A stretch of DNA of 64,000 bases from NCBI GenBank assembly GCA_947359465.1, contig OX375872.1:14729018-14793017 (forward strand), in the 5' to 3' direction. Made by a program: the position numbers and the translations under genes. This stretch comes from Metellina segmentata. Taxonomy: Eukaryota; Arthropoda; Arachnida; Araneae; Tetragnathidae. A model generated the notes under the pieces. It ran no database searches. It saw only the letters and a list, made by a program, of their open reading frames with translations, and was not told where the DNA came from. This document shows positions 55,401 through 64,000 of this stretch, in pieces; position 1 is the first letter of the stretch; every line of letters starts with the position of its first letter.

Positions 55401-58400
55401 CCACTTAATGTCTACAAATGCTGAAAAAGCAACTTCACATAAATATGAAGTTGGAAAAGGCAAGATATATTTTAGAACTTCTTCTGTTAAAACCGGATGC
55501 ACAGGTTGCATTTGTAACCAGAATGATGTTAAAGTACTCTCCTTATATTTATTTTTCAAGAATCCGTCTTTAGCCAATTCAAACAATTGCTCTTCTTCCG
55601 CATGCGACAAATCTTCTGGCATGGATGTTGTGATATCATCCATTCAATATTTTTGGTTAAATCAGGGAAATAGTTTTTCAAGCCCACTTGCAAACTCTCC
55701 AAATGCTGCGTTATGCATTTCAGAGTATCAACAACAATTTTAGTAGTCGAACGTGTTATAAACTCATGAAGAGAGGGAAACGAGTCTACTTCTCCATTAC
55801 ATTCTCCTTTTGCCATAACTTTAGTTTTGCGATGGCAGCGTTCACTTTATTTTGAATGTGAAACAATGAAATTTCTTTGCCATGTAAAACGATAAGTTGA
55901 GGCAATTTAAAACAGAATATATCTGCTAAGTATGCTAGTTTACAAAGCCATTTCCAGTCACGTAAATAATTTCTCAACTCAAATCTATCAATAAGAAAAC
56001 ATTGAAGTTCATGTCTAAGTTCAAACAATCTATTTAGAATTTTTTCTCGAGATAGCCAACGAACATCGGTATGATAAAGAAGATGGGTATGACTACTTCC
56101 CATTTCTTCGCATATTTGCGAAAAAAATCGTGCATTTAAAAGACGGTTTTTAATGTAGTTAACGATTTTCACGCTTTCATTCAGAACTTTCAGTAGATCA
56201 GCGGGCATCTTACGTGTAGCCAAATCCTCTCTGTGTATGCAACAATGTGTAAATATGACATTTGGGACAACATTTTGAATTCTTGCAACGAGTCCTTTAT
56301 TAATTCCGACCATACTTTTTGCGCCATCTGTGCTTATTCCAACACATCTATTCCAATCAATTTTGTTCTCTTGCATAAATTTTTTCATAACATTAAAGAT
56401 TTCGTCTCCTGTATTGTGACCTAATAAAGGCTGGCAAAATAAAAAGTCGTCCTGAATTTCTTGATTTTTTTCTTATCTAGCAAACGCCATAAGATTTTCA
56501 AAATTCGTAATATAAGTGGACTCATCGACTTGCAATGCATAATAATGACTTTGAGAAATATCAGATAATCAATCCACCAAACTCCGGTTCAACGTGTACC
56601 GCCACCAAACTCTTCCCGTACCCCTGGGGGTACGCGTACCACACTTTGGGAAACACTGCCATAGAGCAACTAACTAAACCGAACTTCCCAAGTTCGTGTA
56701 CTTGAATTAAAAAGAACTTGAGCAAAATTTAAAAACGTTTTTTTAATAAATAATCTGATAATATTTAGATATTACTTATTTTAAAACAGGGATTTATTTT
56801 TTATTTATTAGTTAGGTTTTAAAAGAAGCTTCAATATAAGAAAATTGTGTTTTCTGACATTTTTAGCTTATATAGTGTAAGAAAGTGACAAATGTTGCTA
56901 AAATGTTATAGAATAATTAAATGTGTAACGGAACCAACAACGCCCCCTAGCGGACTGACAAAAACTTACACAGTGTAACTCCAACCCTGGAGCAAGCAGC
57001 AGCTAGGCTGTAGTATGTGATACTAAAAATGTCCCTGTCCCGAATATTTTATGTGCGTGAAAGTCTTGTAATTTCTGTAGTGTATGTGTGTGTAAATAAA
57101 TTCAATTTAAGTGTTAGCTAGCCGTGTCAGTATACATCATTGCTACAAATGGGTTTTTAAGAAAACATCTTTGTAGGCTCACGAGAAGAGTAACGTTGAT
57201 TATTAGAATGTTGTGGAAGTGTCGGAGAACTATTGTGGGAACATATAAAACGTAATGCATAATGCATCACTGTTTTGAGTATTTGTTCGAATTTAATCTA
57301 ACCGCTGAACATAAGATGCAATAAACCTTTTGCTATTAATACGTTATTGATTACCAGAGTTTATCTGCAATTTGATAGAATTTGTTTACCAACTTTGCTG
57401 AGTCTTAACATTTAAATATTTCTCTAGGAGTTCCTGTATCTACCCAGTGGGACACAAGGGGTCACTTTTATCCAATCCAAATTGCTCAGTTTGGCTTAAG
57501 CCACTTTAGTAAAAATCTGACTGAAGCGCCTCCATCTACTGTGATCATTGAAGATGGTGAAACCACTACCCATGGTAAATGGTTGCATTCGGAGCATAGT
57601 GGAAATACCCTCAAAAAAATATTCGACTCTGTTGCCGAAAGCTCTGTTTTGGAATTCAAAACAAAAGGTATAGTAGCTAACCTATTGCCAAGTGGTATTC
57701 CTTTTTATTTCTGGTATTTTTTATATATAACTCGAGATTCAAAAATATATTACATTGATTATTTAATGTTTAACAATAACAAATTTTATCTGAACTGATA
57801 AATCCTAGAATTTTTAATATTTGAATTAAAAGTACAGTAAAACCTTGATTGTCTGAATTCTGATTAATCCAAGTCTGAGATTTTGTGGAAAACTTTCTTT
57901 GACGTGCATTGTTGATAAATACTAACTAATCTCTACTATTATAAAAGGAAGTGTTTCTCTGTCGTGTCTGTATGTATGGAGTGTCCTAACGAATCTATGG
58001 CACTTACATAATGAAATTTGGCACAAAGGTAGTCCTTTTTTTTTTTCGCCATTTTTGTGTCTATCCCGAATTTTAAAATTTATAATCTAGAAAAGATTTT
58101 AATTATTTTATTCGCATTTAATTATTATTGTTTTCTTTAGAATGGCAACATATAAAGAGATCACAGATTCTAAATTTATTTTTTTCAATTTAATTTTTTC
58201 CGATCAACGATTTCAGCGGACGAGCAAAATAGAGTTTTAACTACAGTTCTTTTTTCTATCTCCTGAATTGTTAAAGATAGAGTAAAAATTTCAACGGATT
58301 AATAGATTAGATCGATACCTTATTCATTTTATTTTCTTTTAATAAATAATTTTTCAATTATTTGGAAGAGATGGTGACGTTACGCCGATTGGATCTCTTC

Positions 58401-61400
58401 GCAATTCGAATTTGACAATGACGTCACGACTTTTTCGGCCTTTGGAATCGTCGAATTGTCTTCTTTGCTATCATCTCTACTATTATGAAAGGAAGTGTTT
58501 CCCTGTCTATGTCGTGTCTGTATGTAAGCAATGTCCTAACGAATTTATGGCACTTACAATTATGAAATTTGGCACACAGGTAGTCCTATTTTTTGCGATT
58601 TTTGTGTCCAGCCCGAATTTTAAAATTTAATCTAGAACATTTTAAAACTTATTTATTTGCTTCTTCACCTTTCTTTCTTCTCTCGGGAAAAGTGTGATGT
58701 CATAGTTCCTCGATTGAAGAAAGGAAAAGATTTTGCGATGTTTGACCTTGGAACTCTGCCAAAGTTACAACGGAGCTGACGTCATATTGAAGAAAGAACA
58801 GATTCTACGTTTTTCGGCCTAATTCCTTTGGAACCATGCCAAGTTTTCTGATTCTAGCTTGTTTTGATATACGTTGTTGATCAGTATAACTTTTTCTTGC
58901 TAGCGATTTCAACTTTGTCACGGGCAAAGCCTTTTTGAGGTTTTCTATCTTCGCGATGGTTAAAGATAAAAGTGAAAATTACAGCGGATTTAAAATCTGC
59001 GGAAAATTTTACTCTAGATCAATAACCATAAATATGATTTTCTTTAAATAAATAATTTTTCAATTGTAACTCGTGTCAAGTCAGGTAGAGGTGGGACTTA
59101 TTCTTAAACTCATTGTTTTTCTTTTTAATATGTTTTCAGTTTCAATTAGGTTCAATGTGTCCAGCCCGATTTTTAAATTTAATCTAAAATATTTTTTAGT
59201 TAATTTACTGGCATTCGTTGCAATCACCGGGGGTTGGCGAGCGTTAGTGAGCAGTGCTCACACCTGACCCCGCAAAAAGAACTGTCACGGACAAGGCCGC
59301 GAGTTTATTAATAAGTTTTCATAGTAAAAAGGAAATATATATGCTCCTTTGACCATTGTATATTTATTATATGTTGTATATTGTATGTACCATTGACAAT
59401 TATCTTTGAAGTACTATATTTCTTTACAAATCTTTTTTCATATTTTGTAAATATGAAGATATTTTCTTCTGCTCAATTTCCCATGGATTTCAATCTTAAC
59501 GAATTGAGTTTGTTATGGATTATGCATACATGGAAGCTTTTGATTTCTTTGTAATTTTGAAACTACGCATTCTTTTATTTTGATGGCCATTCATGATTTT
59601 TGAAACAAATTTACTAAACATTCCATGACATAATACAGATACACTCATTGCCATAAAAATTTGCGCACCAAGAAATAATTGTGGGATCGTAACGAAACTT
59701 GGCATGAAGGTACATGTCGGACAGATATGCAAATGATTAGAAATGCAGCGTGATTGCGCATTGCGTAATGCCACTAGAGGACCTTGAACTTCGTTATCCT
59801 TGGAGTATAAAACAGGTAAGCAGAGCTTGTTTGAGTGTACTTAATCTTTTGCAAAGGAAACGCTGAGGTAGACATGCCGTTACGCCGCCATCGAAGACAA
59901 TATGAGCAGCTGTCAGAGTTCGAGAGGGGAAGAATCATCGGGATGATGGAAGCTGGGTGGTCAGCTCGACGAGTAGCTCGTCAAATAGGCCGTTCGGATT
60001 TTACTGTGAGGAGGTGTTAGGACCAGTGGACAGAAGAGACGTCATTTACACGGCGACCATGCTCAGGACGCTCTTGACAGACCAGTTGTCGAGAAGACCG
60101 CCACATTATACGAAACGCACGCGTAGAGCCAACTGCCTCATTGGCCGCTATCCAGACACAGGCAGCACCTTCACTACGGGCCCCTGTGTCTTCCCGAACC
60201 ATCGCAAGGCGCCTGGCTGAAGGACATCTGGTATCGCGATGCCCATTACGTGTGCTGCCAATGACACCCACCCACTGACGCCTCCGTTTGGAGTGGTGTC
60301 GCGCACGACGGGATTGGACTGCAACGGAATGGAACCAGGTCGTCTTCAGCGACGAATCTAGATTCAATTTGAGCAGTGATTACAATCGTGTTCGTGTGTG
60401 GAGTCCCCGTGATGAACGCCTCAATCCTGCCTTCGCTTTACAGCGACACACCGCTGCCACAGCTGGTGTGGTGGTATGGGGTGCCATTGCTTACGATATA
60501 CGGTCACCCCTAATATTGATCCATGGCACAATGACAGCCCAGCGGTACGTCCATGACATCCTTCAGCCACATGTGATGCCATTCATGGCAGGGCTCCCAG
60601 GAGCCATTTTTCAACAAGACAATGCTCGGCCACACACAGCAAGGATGTCACAAGACTGCCTCCGCCACATTATCACCCTTCCTGGTCTGCTCGATCCCCA
60701 GATTTGTCACCAATCGAGCATATCTGGGATCATTTGGGACGGCAAGTTGGACACCCTACGAGTTTGGTCGAACTAAGAGTCGGGTTTACAGAAACTGTGA
60801 AACGAGATGTCTCAGGACATCATGCGGAACTTGTATGCCTCAATGCCCGCTCGTATCGCATCGTACATTCGCGCTAGAGGGGGTCCAACAGAATACTAAA
60901 ACTTCCGTTCATTTGTACTTTTTTCTGCAATAAATGATCCTTTTTCTTTGATTTTCTAATCACTTGTATCAAAGTAGTACTTACATGTGTAAAATTTCAT
61001 TTCATTTTGACGACTTTTTCTTGGTGCGCAAATTTTTATGGCAATGAATGTATTAATTGTAGGCAGTGTAATATTGATTTGAGCTAAAAATGTATAAATA
61101 TAATAATTAAAATAATGCAATGTAACATAAAATACAAATTCTCTTAATTGTGCATTGCAGTTTGATTTTATACAGCATAATAAATGCATGCATGTTTTCT
61201 AGGTATTCATGCTGTATACTATGCTGTTATAATTTTGTATATTATTGGCAATTCTTTAAAAATAATTGGGAAAATTCATTTTTACAGGTATGGATAAAGA
61301 GGTCTTGTCTATTGAGGAAGGTGTGGAAGAAACTACCTTGAACTGTGATTTAATGTTAATCTCCAATGCATCTTTAACTGTCATATTAAGTAGTCCTGGA

Positions 61401-62309
61401 GATCATACAATGTACAAAGTTCATTATCTTATGTCTGATGTTCTCATGTCTGTGATAGACACTGATGTGTATTATGGAATTGGAACTACTGCTCAATGGA
61501 AAACTTTGACCAGAGATTTGGTTATTGACTTGAATAAAGGCCTACCATCTATGCAAAACAAGCGAAAAATAGCTAAACCCAGAAATCTACAAGTCCGTTC
61601 CATTGTTCTCAGTGGGTTTGGAAGAATAGATAACGTAAGTTTAAGTTCTTCTGCTCATATGGCTCATTTTTTTGCTGCTGCTAATTGGTTAGTGAATCAT
61701 CAAGATAAAAATGGAGGCTGGCCAAACATGGTTACTCGCAAACTATCAAATGGTATGTTAGAACTTGCTCCAGGTTGGTATTCAGCAATGGCTCAAGGTC
61801 AAGCAATGTCCTTATTGACTCGTGCATTCAAAGTAACTGATGATCTTCATTATTTGGAAGCTGCTTTACATGCTATAAAGTTATTTAGTATTCGTTCAGA
61901 GCATAGAGGAATATTATCAACATTTCTAGGAAAGTATGTGTGGTATGAAGAATATCCCACTATTCCAAGCTCATATGTGCTCAATGGTTTTATATATTCT
62001 CTTTTTGGATTATATGATGTTCAACAAAGTGGAACTCACCAACTCTGCCGAGAAGCAGGAAAACTCTTCCAAAATGGACTAGTATCATTGAAAAGAATGC
62101 TGCCTCTGTTTGATACTGGTTCAGGTTCTGTTTATGATCTACGTCATTATTCCCTTGGTGTTGCACCCAATCTAGCTCGATGGGATTACCACAGCACTCA
62201 CATCAATCAGCTTTTGTTCCTCAGCACCATCCATAATGACCCTATATTAAAATCTATTTCAGATAGATGGACAGGTTATATGAAAGGGAAAAAAGCTCCC
62301 CATAACTGA
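48865..62309 (+). CDS. GLCE: D-glucuronyl C5-epimerase (heparan sulfate epimerase), three coding exons
   Basis: Converts D-glucuronate to L-iduronate in the growing heparan sulfate chain in the Golgi. Joining 48865-49411, 57428-57667 and 61288-62309 gives 602 residues (vertebrate enzymes are about 617), both introns in phase 1 with GT-AG ends. Residues 9-27 are a signal anchor after Arg/Lys (type II membrane protein). Residues 183-262 hold the [32 protein letters not shown] block; the C-terminal half holds [21 protein letters not shown] (426-435), WYEEYP (481-486), [15 protein letters not shown] (about 536-550) and [13 protein letters not shown] (559-571), the family's active-site tyrosine regions as I recall. 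Possible N-glycosylation at Asn212, Asn289 and Asn378. I chose ATG 48865 because a splice acceptor (TTCTTTTTGCAG) ends at 48854, so the upstream in-frame ATG at 48826 is intronic. At least one non-coding 5' exon must lie upstream. The frame is fully intact. Confidence 0.96.
49600..49812 (+). mobile_element. SINE family A in GLCE intron 1
   Basis: GTGTATACGGGAGCTGGAGC, AGGTTAAATTTGTCGTGGTC, TTGGCGTGGTGTGGAAGTTT, GGATTAATCCCGGATCGTCG, CCAATGCGACGTTAATTAAT. The middle is shortened. Confidence 0.8.
49824..49903 (-). repeat. SINE-like family B, inverted
   Basis: Read on the - strand: TTACTTGACATTGTCTGTCT, GTTTGGCGCAGCTTCGTCAA, ATATGGCCCTTGAG, then AAAACCCACAACCAACC. Confidence 0.65.
50904..52119 (+). 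mobile_element. Tc1 transposon nested in a MITE
   Basis: Inverted ends with shared core GCCAAAACATTATGACCA; TA at 50902-50903 and 52120-52121. 1216 bp. Because the MITE exists uninterrupted at 39337-39724, the insertion site and TA duplication are confirmed directly. Confidence 0.93.
51048..52087 (+). pseudogene. Tc1 transposase pseudogene
   Basis: [40 protein letters not shown] (HTH), a stop at 51213, [40 protein letters not shown], then a frameshift through the first catalytic Asp (a one-base insertion between Asp and ESRF near 51517), [35 protein letters not shown] (second Asp) and [20 protein letters not shown] (Glu kept; the usual PDLNP reads PYLNT). Ends QVKGGATRY at 52084. Confidence 0.9.
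52366..52941 (-). mobile_element. Internally deleted Tc1, second copy of the deletion form
   Basis: Ends CACTACCCTACAATAATGGA (52366) and, on the other strand, CACTACTCTACAATATTACA (52941). 576 bp, same organisation as 17895-18458 in opposite orientation. It abuts the truncated right end of the MITE at 50776-52362. Confidence 0.85.
52429..52918 (-). pseudogene. Tc1 transposase, C-terminal half only
   Basis: [60 protein letters not shown] (second catalytic Asp), a frameshift near 52655, then [57 protein letters not shown]. No DNA-binding domain and no first Asp. Less damaged than the copy at 17931-18420. Confidence 0.88.
53042..53468 (+). mobile_element. HINE with internal deletion, in GLCE intron 1
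   Basis: TCTCTACTATTATAAAAGG then directly the late internal part (GGACTGTCATTGTTTAGTTC, GATCGTTAAAGATAGATTG) and the end CGTGCTGGCCACGCA; the final CTAG is lost. Confidence 0.78.
53802..54374. mobile_element. hAT MITE with CATCGATG palindromes and perfect 8-bp duplication
   Basis: Ends TAGGGATGCGACATCGA and (inverted) TAGGGATACGACATCGA, flanked by ATTGGTAT on both sides (53794-53801, 54375-54382). Internally there are about nine CATCGATG palindromes and partial tandem units starting at 53806, 53948 and 54071 (GATGCAACATCGACAGCAAA). A third copy of the end (ATGTCGCAACCCTA) lies at about 54137-54155. No ORF; the palindromes are probably transposase-binding repeats. Confidence 0.9.
55084..56658 (-). 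mobile_element. hAT transposon (ZBED5/Buster-like) with perfect 8-bp duplication
   Basis: Ends CAGTGTTTCCCAAACTTTT and (inverted) CAGTGTTTCCCAAAGTGTG; target duplication CCATAGAG at 55076-55083 and 56659-56666, identical. 1575 bp, shorter than a full element because the transposase N-terminus is missing. Lies in GLCE intron 1, antisense to the gene. Confidence 0.95.
55350..56575 (-). pseudogene. hAT transposase, ZBED5/SCAND3-like, N-terminally deleted
   Basis: Order on the - strand: [20 protein letters not shown] (start of the RNase H-like core), [78 protein letters not shown] up to about 55786, a frame change, [16 protein letters not shown], another change, and [21 protein letters not shown], the hAT C-terminal dimerisation motif, ending [12 protein letters not shown] at 55350. 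The BED zinc finger is absent. One stop and two frameshifts. The intact 200-codon core piece suggests a fairly recent insertion. Confidence 0.93.
56924..57147. mobile_element. Solo LTR, 224 bp
   Basis: Starts TGTAACGGAACC and ends ATTGCTACA, so the edges are TGTA...TACA. A 4-bp duplication AATG sits on both sides (56920-56923, 57148-57151). AATAAA near 57096 fits an LTR polyadenylation site. No internal retroelement sequence is present, so it is a recombination remnant. Size and 4-bp duplication fit Ty3/gypsy or Bel-type elements. Confidence 0.75.
57428..57667 (+). CDS. GLCE: GLCE coding exon 2
   Basis: Acceptor TATTTCTCTAG ends at 57427, donor AAAAG-GTATAG after 57667. 240 nt, phase 1 in and out. 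Encodes [20 protein letters not shown] through [11 protein letters not shown]. It has no ATG of its own in the family reading. Confidence 0.93.
57833..57880. mobile_element. Possible orphan pogo/Tigger-type terminus
   Basis: TACAGTAAAACCTTGATTGT, CTGAATTCTGATTAATCCAA resembles the TACAGTAAAACC-CGATTATCCG start of many pogo/Tigger elements. The partner end is not seen. Confidence 0.45.
57930..58470 (+). mobile_element. HINE, truncated by a second HINE
   Basis: TCTCTACTATTATAAAAGGA, GTGTCTGTATGTATGGAGTG, GGCACTTACATAATGAAAT at the start. It ends abruptly where the next HINE begins (58472). In GLCE intron 2. Confidence 0.82.
58472..59303 (+). mobile_element. HINE, second of a head-to-tail pair
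   Basis: ATCTCTACTATTATGAAAGG, GGCACTTACAATTATGAAAT, TTGGCACACAGGTAGTCC. The late part (ACACCTGACCCCGC, AAAAAGAACTGTCACGGACA-AGGCCGCGAG) is decayed and the CTAG end is lost. Confidence 0.8.
59642..61050 (+). mobile_element. Tc1/mariner transposon in GLCE intron 2
   Basis: Inverted ends CACTCATTGCCATAAAAATT, TGCGCACCAAGAA and their complement at 61018-61050 (one mismatch), TA on each side (59640-59641, 61051-61052). 1409 bp. Related to 29041-30432 by its transposase and the GCGCACCAAGAA word. Confidence 0.95.
59874..60898 (+). pseudogene. Tc1 transposase pseudogene
   Basis: [40 protein letters not shown] (HTH, nearly the same as the start at 29280), a stop at 60018, [20 protein letters not shown] in another frame, [20 protein letters not shown] (first catalytic Asp), [40 protein letters not shown] (second Asp), then a frameshift that scrambles the third catalytic region, and [10 protein letters not shown] at the end. 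Several stops upstream; inactive. Confidence 0.9.
61288..62309 (+). CDS. GLCE: GLCE coding exon 3 (catalytic C-terminal domain)
   Basis: Acceptor TCATTTTTACAG ends at 61287; stop TGA at 62307-62309. Encodes residues 263-602, including [19 protein letters not shown], the helical catalytic domain and the conserved C-terminus. A Tc1 ends only 237 bp upstream of this exon. Confidence 0.95.
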
Positions 62310-64000
62310 TTTCATTAGATTGACATGCAATGTATATTGCTCTTACATTTTGTATAGAAACTTGTTAAGTTCATAGAAAATTTTAAAGGACAACTACTTT
62401 CATTATGCACTTTTTTTTCCTATCTTGTGTAATGTGCAAAGAGGTTTGTTATTTTTATTCCTAACTTCAATTTTTGAAAGGAAGATAAATAATTTTTGTA
62501 ATTCTTCATTACACCAAAGCAAAACGGGTGTTTGAGATTCTATTATATATTTTGCAAATTTAAAAAAAGTCATTTTTATTCGAAAATAATTATCATCTAT
62601 TACTTGTTTGATTTTAGGATATGTTGTATACAATTCCATACATATTTCCCTGTATTTTTGTGGTTATTCTTTCCAATGGTGCATCAGATGAATTGCAAAA
62701 AATCTCATGTTTGCCTCTAGTTTGCATACACTTTTAAAAACCACACTAGATCCGTCCAAAACTAAATTTTATTAGCAATGATAACCTCATCTGGACAGGC
62801 ACAATTACTATCCTTAGTTACTCTTGAAGGTTGTTTCCTCAAAATAAGTATTTGTTATTCATATGAAAATATTTTTAAATATTTCTATCATCCTTGCTGA
62901 ATCTTTAATTCAATACATTGTATTCTATATAAATTCTAAAAACTGCTTTTAATAATGCCTTATTTGTCATTCTCATGCATTGTAATCTACATGTTATTTA
63001 TTGTGAGCTATAAGATGGGCCATTTCATGCATCCTTTAACCTATTGCATCATTTTTCAAATTTTAACAATTTCGGGAGTTTTAAAATAAGTTAAAAAGTT
63101 GAATAGATCTGTAAAAGTTTTAGCTATTAAGTGTCTTATCTTGTCTTGATGAATTCCATGCATTTTTCAATTGCATTGCTTGAGTGTATATACAGTGCAG
63201 AGAAACTAAATTTTTTTATAGATAAAAAGTATAGTAGTAGTAATTAATTTGAAACATTTTCCTGTTTGAAAAAGGACTTGCATTTAGTTATGAATAAATT
63301 AAATGGATTTAGTTAGTCATCAAATTTCTTAATTTTGAATAGCATTTTCATACAATTCATTTTAAAGATTAAGCTTTCTTAAGCTACTGTCAAAATTTTG
63401 GCATTGCACTTGTTCTGTTCCTTCATACTTGGTTATTGCTTGAAACTTACCTAATTAATGTATTTTGTTTGTTTTATTTTTCAAGTTTGGTGCATTTAGA
63501 AAACATCTAGAGAAAAATAATAGCCTTTAAAAAATTTAGAATTACCTTTTGGTTCAAAGGAGTAAAATAGGAACTTTTTGCCTTCTGTCATGAAATGGTC
63601 CAAATGTATAGCAATGATTTTCAGTATAAAAATGGTTTTGTGCTGTGACCTGTGTTTGACACACTGTTATATATTTGCACATCTTATCTCAGACTAATTA
63701 GTCTTGAGTAAGACCAATAGAAACACCAGGGGACTAATCTCAGTTGCATCACTCATCAAACTAATTTCCACTTGAAATTTTAAATTTATTTGCACTGATA
63801 CAATGAAAGGATTTAACCACCTTTGAAGACAATGGGAGATATATCAACATGCAGGGTAATAAATACATTTTCATTGATTTAAGATAACATCCAGTTTTCG
63901 AGAAAGGTTGTAAAAGGGAAACCAAGATTGAGAATATATTAAATTCGGTGCAACTGGCATTAATTCATGGAGCACATATTTTTTTTCATTATTTAACTGT
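62310..64000 (+). other. GLCE 3' UTR and downstream sequence
   Basis: AT-rich and free of the repeat families seen elsewhere, which fits a retained long 3' UTR. AATAAA signals occur at 63293-63298 and 63858-63863; either could be the polyadenylation site. No further gene is seen before the window end. Confidence 0.55.

Larger units (their letters stand above)
49412..57427 (+). other. GLCE intron 1 (8.0 kb), transposon-filled
   Basis: GTAAGC start and TTTCTCTAG end. Contains, in order: SINE A, family B (inverted), MITE split by Tc1, deleted Tc1, HINE, hAT MITE, ZBED5-like hAT and solo LTR, all listed separately. Stretches without a recognised element: about 49910-50395, 54383-55075 and 57152-57420. 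Confidence 0.9.

Noticed and set aside
55408..55743. 111-codon + strand frame opposite the ZBED5-like hAT
   Set aside because: It is the antisense shadow of the transposase C-terminus.

Overview
This is eukaryotic, almost certainly animal, DNA: AT-rich, one real gene split by GT-AG introns, and the rest packed with decayed transposons. The mix (many Tc1/mariner lineages, hAT, piggyBac, Helentron/HINE elements and a tRNA-derived SINE whose wording I associate with orb-weaving spiders) points to an arthropod, most likely a spider. The host assignment is inference; nothing in the window names the species.

The only gene I can support as functional is on the + strand at 48865-62309: D-glucuronyl C5-epimerase (GLCE), the Golgi enzyme of heparan sulfate maturation. 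It has three coding exons (48855-49411, 57428-57667, 61288-62309) in consistent splice phase, giving a 602-residue type II membrane protein, followed by a long 3' UTR that runs to or near the window end. Upstream of its first coding exon lie three decayed tandem copies of that exon's beginning. Both introns are stuffed with transposons: SINE copies, a MITE split by a Tc1, an internally deleted Tc1, HINEs, a hAT MITE, a ZBED5-like hAT, a solo LTR and another Tc1.

Layout. 0-5 kb: satellite array with a SINE, then two dead mariners. 5-11.5 kb: tandem duplication broken by a HINE, and a Tc1 split by a 2.2 kb insertion with a small ORF. 11.5-19 kb: SINE-like fragments, a TA-flanked Tc1 (14521-15767), a deleted Tc1 (17895-18458), tandem repeats. 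19-29 kb: direct repeats, minisatellite, a 53-bp perfect inverted repeat around a small ORF, palindromic piggyBac-like MITEs, a larger tandem array. 29-38 kb: a nearly intact Tc1 (29041-30432), two head-to-head HINEs, a Tc1-type MITE with a nested HINE, SINEs. 38-45 kb: a ZMYM/DUF4371-type hAT containing a MITE, a complete second hAT (itself carrying another MITE) and a HINE. 45-48 kb: deleted Tc1 and piggyBac. 48-64 kb: GLCE.

No bacterial-type operon, CRISPR, phage or plasmid feature is present, and I see no convincing tRNA or rRNA gene. The most unusual material is the repeated exon-1 fragments of GLCE, a Tc1 deletion form present twice with the same architecture, and several nested insertions whose empty sites can be read directly.
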